Assembly (NCBI GenBank): GCA_022705125.1
Contig: JAKJFB010000018.1
Location: forward strand, 1 to 20,690
Source of the DNA: Pseudomonadota bacterium
Lineage (GTDB): Bacteria; Pseudomonadota; Gammaproteobacteria; Pseudomonadales; UBA5518
DNA length: 20,690 bases
Reading direction: 5' to 3'
Made by a program: the position numbers and the translations under genes. Positions 16,427-20,690 of this stretch are shown here, in pieces. The stretch's first letter is position 1, and the number at the start of each line of letters is the position of its first letter. Below the pieces are notes generated by a model. That model searched no databases, was not told the DNA's origin, and worked only from the letters and a program-made list of their open reading frames with translations.

Positions 16427-17468
16427 GCGCTCCCCCCTGGTCCTCATCACCGGTGGCGGCACCGGCGGACACGTGTTCCCCGGGCTCGCGGCTGCGGCGG
16501 CCCTGACGGCGCGCGGCGCACGCGTGCACTGGCTCGGGACGCATGCCGGCATGGAGTCGCGCCTGGTCCCGGCGGCCGGCATACCCATTTCCTTCCTGCG
16601 CGTGAGCGGCGTGCGCGGCAAGAGCCGCAGTCAGCAGCTGCTGGCACCGTTGCTGCTGCTCGTGGCGATCGTGCACGCGCTGCTCCTGGTTCTGAAACTG
16701 CGGCCGGCCTGCATGCTCGGCACCGGCGGCTTCGTGGCCGGACCCGGCGGCATCGCGGCCTGGCTGCTGCGCGTGCCGGTGGTGGTGCACGAGCAGAACG
16801 CCGTCGCCGGGACCACGAATCGCCTGCTCGCGCGCATCGCCGCGCGTATCCTGCTCGGTCTGCCGGGTCCGTTTGCGGAGCATCCGCGTGCCCGCCTCGC
16901 CGGCAATCCCGTGCGTGCGGCGATCGCCGCGATCCCGGTGCCCGCCGAGCGCCTGGCAGGGCGCGCCGGGCCCCTGCGCCTGCTCGTGATCGGCGGCAGC
17001 CAGGGCGCGCGCGTGCTGAACGAAACCCTGCCGGCGGCGCTGGCGCTGCTGGCGGCGGGCGAGCGTCCCGAGGTCTGGCACCAGGGCGGCGCGCGCGAGT
17101 TCGAGGCCTGCCGCGAGCGTTACCGCGAGCGCGGCGTCGCGGCGCGCACCACTGCGTTCATCGACGACATGGTCGCGGCCTACGATTGGGCGGACGTGGT
17201 GGTGTGCCGCGCCGGCGCGCTCACGGTGAGCGAGCTCGCTGCCGCGGGGCTCGCCGCGATCCTGGTGCCGCTGCCCACCGCCATCGATGCCGGCGCGGCG
17301 CTTGCCGTCGCGCAGGCCGCGTTCACCCCAGAGTGGCTCGCCGCGCAGCTCTCGCGCTGGTCCGACGCCCGCGACGACTTGTTGCTGATGGCCACGCGCG
17401 CGCGCGCGCTGGCGATGCCCCGGGCCGCTGACACGGTCGCGGCCAATTGCCTGGAGGTGGCGCGATGA
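16419..17468 (+). CDS. murG: Lipid II synthase MurG with an internal deletion at the UDP-GlcNAc site
   Basis: MurG transfers GlcNAc from UDP-GlcNAc to lipid I at the cytoplasmic membrane face. It is 349 residues (E. coli 355). The N domain is normal: [34 protein letters not shown] and [14 protein letters not shown]. The C domain has [24 protein letters not shown] and [16 protein letters not shown]. After VPLPTAID (residue 290) the sequence jumps to AGAALAVAQ. The segment that normally follows (about 11-12 residues, QQYWNALPLEK in E. coli, DHQTxNAxxL in many relatives) is missing in frame, including the Gln pair and Asn near the GlcNAc pocket. Whether this copy is active is uncertain. GGAGG at 16407-16411 supports the start. 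It overlaps ftsW and murC. Confidence 0.93.
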   Translation: MPERSPLVLITGGGTGGHVFPGLAAAAALTARGARVHWLGTHAGMESRLVPAAGIPISFLRVSGVRGKSRSQQLLAPLLLLVAIVHALLLVLKLRPACMLGTGGFVAGPGGIAAWLLRVPVVVHEQNAVAGTTNRLLARIAARILLGLPGPFAEHPRARLAGNPVRAAIAAIPVPAERLAGRAGPLRLLVIGGSQGARVLNETLPAALALLAAGERPEVWHQGGAREFEACRERYRERGVAARTTAFIDDMVAAYDWADVVVCRAGALTVSELAAAGLAAILVPLPTAIDAGAALAVAQAAFTPEWLAAQLSRWSDARDDLLLMATRARALAMPRAADTVAANCLEVAR

Positions 17469-18901
17469 TGGAACTCAAATACGCGCCGGTGCCGGAGATG
17501 CGACGCATCGGGCACATCCATTTCGTCGGTATCGGCGGTGCGGGCATGTGCGGAATAGCGGAGGTGCTGCGCAACCAGGGCTACGACGTCTCGGGCTCCG
17601 ACGCCGCGGCCTCGCCGGCGCTGGAACGCCTGCGCGGGCTGGGCGTCGCGGTTCACCTGGGGCACCGTGCCGAGAATATCGCGGGAGCCGATGTGGTGGT
17701 CGCCTCCAGCGCCGTTACTGGCGAGAACGTCGAGGTCGCGGCCGCGCGCGAACGCCGCATCCCGGTGGTGCCGCGCGCCGAGATGCTCGCCGAGATCATG
17801 CGTTTTCGCCACGGAATCGCGGTGGCGGGCACGCACGGCAAGACCACGACCACCAGCCTGATCGCGAGCCTGCTCGCCGAAGGCGGACTGGACCCGACCT
17901 TCGTGATCGGCGGGCGCGTGAACGCGGTACAGGCCAACGCGCGGCTGGGCGACAGCCGTTATCTCATCGTCGAGGCCGACGAGAGCGACGCCTCGTTCCT
18001 GCACCTGCAGCCGATGGTGGCCGTGGTCACAAATATCGATGCCGACCACATGGGCACCTATGGCGGCGACTTCGAGCGGCTGAAGCGGACCTACGTCGAG
18101 TTCCTGCACAACCTGCCGTTCTACGGCCTGAGCGTGCTGTGCATCGACGACCCCGCGGTCGCGTCGATCATCGCCGACGTCACGCGCCACGTGATCACCT
18201 ACGGCGCGTCGGAGCAGGCCGATTACCGCCTGTGCGATTTCAGCCAGCACGAGGGCAGGTCCGGGTTTACGGTGAAGCGTCCCGGCGGGCGCGAACCGCT
18301 GCGGCTGCAGCTGGGCCTGCCCGGGCGCCACTACGCGCTGAACGCCACGGCTGCGGTGGCGGTGGCCACCGACGAGGGCATCGCGGACGCGGCGATCGTG
18401 CGCGGCATCGCCGGATTCCAGGGCGTGGGGCGGCGTTTCGAGAATCACGGCGAGCAGCCCTGCCGCGACGGCAGCTTCCTGCTGGTCGACGACTACGGGC
18501 ATCACCCCACCGAGGTGGCGGCGAACCTCGCCGCGGTGCGCGCGGGCTGGCCCGCTCGCCGCCTCGTGATGGTGTACCAGCCGCACCGCTACTCGCGCAC
18601 GCGCGAGCTCTACGAGGACTTCGTGCGGGTGCTGTCGCAGGTCGATGTGCTGGTGCTGCTGGACGTGTACGGCGCCGGCGAGGATCCGATTCCCGGCGCC
18701 GACGGACGCAGCCTGAGCCGCAGCATCCGCCAGCGCGGCAAGCTGGATCCGATTTTCGTCGAGGACGTGCACGACGTGATGGACGTCCTCGACACGGTGC
18801 TGCAACCCGGCGACTTCCTGCTGCTGCAGGGCGCGGGCAGCGTGGGCAGGCTGGTCGCCGAGGTGCTGGCCCGCACGGCCGGCGGGGATGCGCGCACATG
18901 A
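17465..18901 (+). CDS. murC: UDP-MurNAc:L-alanine ligase MurC
   Basis: MurC adds L-Ala, the first stem-peptide residue, to UDP-MurNAc. It is 478 residues (E. coli 491). Motifs are [30 protein letters not shown] (Lys127), [36 protein letters not shown] and [11 protein letters not shown]. The block usually G-x-HN-x-x-N reads GRHYALN: residue 290 is Tyr (TAC, 18332-18334) where Asn is normally found, with the second Asn (293) kept. The ATG at 17465 is preferred because GGAGGT (17453-17458) is 6 bp upstream; ATG 17468 and a TTG at 17447 are alternatives. It has ATGA overlaps with murG and ddlB. No murB lies between murC and ddlB. Confidence 0.96.
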   Translation: MMELKYAPVPEMRRIGHIHFVGIGGAGMCGIAEVLRNQGYDVSGSDAAASPALERLRGLGVAVHLGHRAENIAGADVVVASSAVTGENVEVAAARERRIPVVPRAEMLAEIMRFRHGIAVAGTHGKTTTTSLIASLLAEGGLDPTFVIGGRVNAVQANARLGDSRYLIVEADESDASFLHLQPMVAVVTNIDADHMGTYGGDFERLKRTYVEFLHNLPFYGLSVLCIDDPAVASIIADVTRHVITYGASEQADYRLCDFSQHEGRSGFTVKRPGGREPLRLQLGLPGRHYALNATAAVAVATDEGIADAAIVRGIAGFQGVGRRFENHGEQPCRDGSFLLVDDYGHHPTEVAANLAAVRAGWPARRLVMVYQPHRYSRTRELYEDFVRVLSQVDVLVLLDVYGAGEDPIPGADGRSLSRSIRQRGKLDPIFVEDVHDVMDVLDTVLQPGDFLLLQGAGSVGRLVAEVLARTAGGDART

Positions 18902-19860
18902 GACGTTTCGATATCGACAGGGCGGCATTGCGCGGTCCGGTGGCGGTGCTGATGGGCGGCACCTCGGCCGAGCGCGAGGTCTCGCTCGAGTCGGGCCGCG
19001 CGGTGCACGCGGCGCTGACGCACCGGCTCGACGGGGTGCTCGCTATAGATGCGGGCGCCGACGTCCTCGAGCGCCTGATCGCCGGCGGGGTGGCGCACGT
19101 GTTCATTGCGCTGCACGGGCGCGGCGGCGAGGACGGCACGATGCAGGGCGCCCTGCAGACGCTCGGCATCAGCTACACCGGCAGCGGCGTGCTGGCTTGC
19201 GCGCTCGCGATGGACAAGCTGCGGTGCAAGCGCTTCTGGCAGGCCGAGGGAATCGCGACGCCGGACTTCGCGGTGGTGGATGCCACGGCGAACTACGACG
19301 AGCTCGCCGCGCGCCTCGGGCCGCGCCTCATCGTGAAGCCGGCCAGCGAGGGTTCGAGCATCGGCATCACGCCGGTCGACAACGCCGCCGAGCTGCGCGC
19401 GGCGGTTGCGCTGGCGAGCGGCTACGACAGCTGCGTGCTGGTCGAGCGCCGCGTCATGGGGCCGGAATACACGGTCGCGATCGTCGATGGAGAGATCCTG
19501 CCGTCGATACGGCTCGAAACGCCGCGCACGTTCTACGACTACGAGGCCAAGTACCAGCTCGACACCACGCGCTACCTGTGTCCGTCGGGCCTCGATGCCC
19601 GCGACGAACGCGCGCTCGCCGCGCTCGCCGCGCGCGCTTTCGAAAGCCTGGGCTGCAGCGGCTGGGGCCGGGTGGACGTGATGCGCGATGCCGCCAGCGG
19701 CGAGTTCGCCGTGCTCGAGGTGAACACCGCGCCGGGCATGACCAGTCACAGCCTGGTGCCGATGGCGGCACGCGCCGTGGGCATCGAATTCGACGACCTG
19801 GTGGTACGCATCTTCAGCGCCAGCCTCGCGCGCGCCGCCCGTGGCGGAGTCGCCGGGTGA
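18898..19860 (+). CDS. ddlB: D-alanine:D-alanine ligase DdlB
   Basis: DdlB makes the D-Ala-D-Ala dipeptide used by MurF. It is an ATP-grasp enzyme of 320 residues (E. coli DdlB 306). Motifs in order are [101 protein letters not shown], and the metal- and substrate-binding [19 protein letters not shown]. All catalytic signatures look intact. The YDYEAKY loop indicates a D-Ala-D-Ala rather than D-Ala-D-Lac ligase. The start ATG overlaps the murC stop; the stop overlaps the ftsQ GTG. Confidence 0.97.
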   Translation: MRRFDIDRAALRGPVAVLMGGTSAEREVSLESGRAVHAALTHRLDGVLAIDAGADVLERLIAGGVAHVFIALHGRGGEDGTMQGALQTLGISYTGSGVLACALAMDKLRCKRFWQAEGIATPDFAVVDATANYDELAARLGPRLIVKPASEGSSIGITPVDNAAELRAAVALASGYDSCVLVERRVMGPEYTVAIVDGEILPSIRLETPRTFYDYEAKYQLDTTRYLCPSGLDARDERALAALAARAFESLGCSGWGRVDVMRDAASGEFAVLEVNTAPGMTSHSLVPMAARAVGIEFDDLVVRIFSASLARAARGGVAG

Positions 19861-20690
19861 GCGCGCTGCTGCTGCGCATGTCGGGCCACGCGGGCTCGCG
19901 TCGCGGCGCGACCCGCCGTGGCGCGCAGCCGCGCGCCGCGCGCGCGGCATGGCTGGTGCCGGCGCTGATCGTGGCGCTGCTGCTGGCTGCCGGGGAGATG
20001 GGCTTCAGCGCGCTGCGCGAGGTCGCCAACGTGCCGATCAAGCAGGTGACGGTGAACGGGGATTTCCGCTTCCTCGACAAGGCGCAAGTCGAGGAGATCA
20101 TGCTGCCGCACCTCGGCACGGGCTACTTCATGGTCGATCTCGCGGGGATCCGCGACGACCTGAAGCGGCTGCCGATGGTGCACGAGGTCACCGTGCGCCG
20201 CGCCTGGCCCGACCGGCTGATGGTGTTCATCACCGAGCAGGTGCCGGTGCTGCGCCTGGGCGAGGACGCCTACCTCAACCCGTACGCCGAGGTCTTCCGG
20301 CCCGCCGCCGCGCTGCCCGGACTGGAGCTGCCCTTGGTCGAGGGACCCGCGGGCAGCGAGAAACTGCTGCTCGATCGCTTCGATGCGTTCGCCGAGCTGC
20401 TCGAGCCCACGGGGCTGCGCATCGCGCGGCTCGCGCTCGACGGCAAGCACGCGTGGCGCATCACGCTCGACAACGGCAGCGAGCTGCTGCTCGGGCGGCG
20501 CGAGGTGGAGCGCAAGGCGCGCATCGTCTCGCGGCTCCTCGCCGGCGAATGGGCCGCCGACCGTGACCGCATCGAGCGACTGGACATGCGTTACAGCAAT
20601 GGCGTGGCGGTGGCGTGGAAGGGCGAAGCGCCGCGGGCGCACCGGCCCGGGGGCACAGCAGCGGCGGGCCCGGTTCCCGCGGCGCGCCCG
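19857..20690 (+). CDS. ftsQ: Divisome protein FtsQ (3' end outside window)
   Basis: FtsQ is the bitopic inner-membrane scaffold that recruits FtsL and FtsB to the septum. The frame is open from GTG 19857 (GTGA overlap with the ddlB stop) to the window end, 278 codons without a stop. It has a basic cytoplasmic N-terminus (HAGSRRGATRRGAQPRAARA), one transmembrane helix (about residues 31-47, AWLVPALIVALLLAAGE), and a POTRA domain (about 58-127, IKQVTVNGDFRFLDKAQVEE to VHEVTVRRAWPDRLMVFITEQ). The beta domain ends in RLDMRYSNGVAVAWKGEA, the usual close of the family. Beyond that is an Ala/Pro/Gly-rich tail that runs off the edge. ftsA would be expected next. Confidence 0.93.
   Translation, partial: MSALLLRMSGHAGSRRGATRRGAQPRAARAAWLVPALIVALLLAAGEMGFSALREVANVPIKQVTVNGDFRFLDKAQVEEIMLPHLGTGYFMVDLAGIRDDLKRLPMVHEVTVRRAWPDRLMVFITEQVPVLRLGEDAYLNPYAEVFRPAAALPGLELPLVEGPAGSEKLLLDRFDAFAELLEPTGLRIARLALDGKHAWRITLDNGSELLLGRREVERKARIVSRLLAGEWAADRDRIERLDMRYSNGVAVAWKGEAPRAHRPGGTAAAGPVPAARP

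Overview
The window is a high-GC, densely packed chromosomal segment from a gammaproteobacterium. It holds the division and cell wall (dcw) cluster together with the housekeeping genes that normally sit beside it. The order petC - sspA - sspB - (diaA, yraN, lpoA on the minus strand) - rsmI - rnpB - mraZ - rsmH - ftsL - ftsI - murE - murF - mraY - murD - ftsW - murG - murC - ddlB - ftsQ is, from memory, essentially that of Pseudomonas and relatives. The one visible difference is that no BON-domain gene (dolP/yraP type) lies between diaA and sspB. The genus cannot be fixed from the sequence alone.

Layout. Positions 1-1902 (plus strand) hold the 3' part of petC (cytochrome c1), then sspA and sspB. 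Positions 1907-4818 (minus strand) hold lpoA, yraN and diaA, transcribed in that order; they converge on sspB with only 4 bp between stop codons. A 75-bp divergent gap with a perfect 19-bp inverted repeat separates lpoA from rsmI. The rsmI stop codon is embedded in an extended -10 promoter that fits the start of rnpB (RNase P RNA, about 5765-6172). An AT-richer stretch of about 300 bp follows and ends in a strong sigma70-type promoter and a phased array of MraZ-type boxes. From mraZ (6481) to the window end all genes are on the plus strand, mostly overlapping by 1-11 bp, which is typical of a single translationally coupled transcript. ftsQ runs off the 3' edge.

How they work together. MurE, MurF, MurD and MurC build the UDP-MurNAc-pentapeptide, DdlB supplies D-Ala-D-Ala, and MraY and MurG make lipid I and lipid II. 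FtsW and FtsI polymerise and crosslink septal peptidoglycan, with FtsL and FtsQ as divisome scaffold. MraZ is the cluster's likely autorepressor and RsmH methylates 16S rRNA. The neighbouring lpoA encodes the outer-membrane activator of PBP1a, so it is functionally linked to the same process.

I found no undescribed system, mobile element, CRISPR array or defence island. The most noteworthy signal is inside the standard genes. MurG lacks about 11-12 residues at its UDP-GlcNAc-binding site. MurF, MurC and FtsI each carry a substitution at a position normally treated as invariant (HN to QQ, HN to HY, and SxN to SSQ). These deserve checking against raw reads and close relatives.
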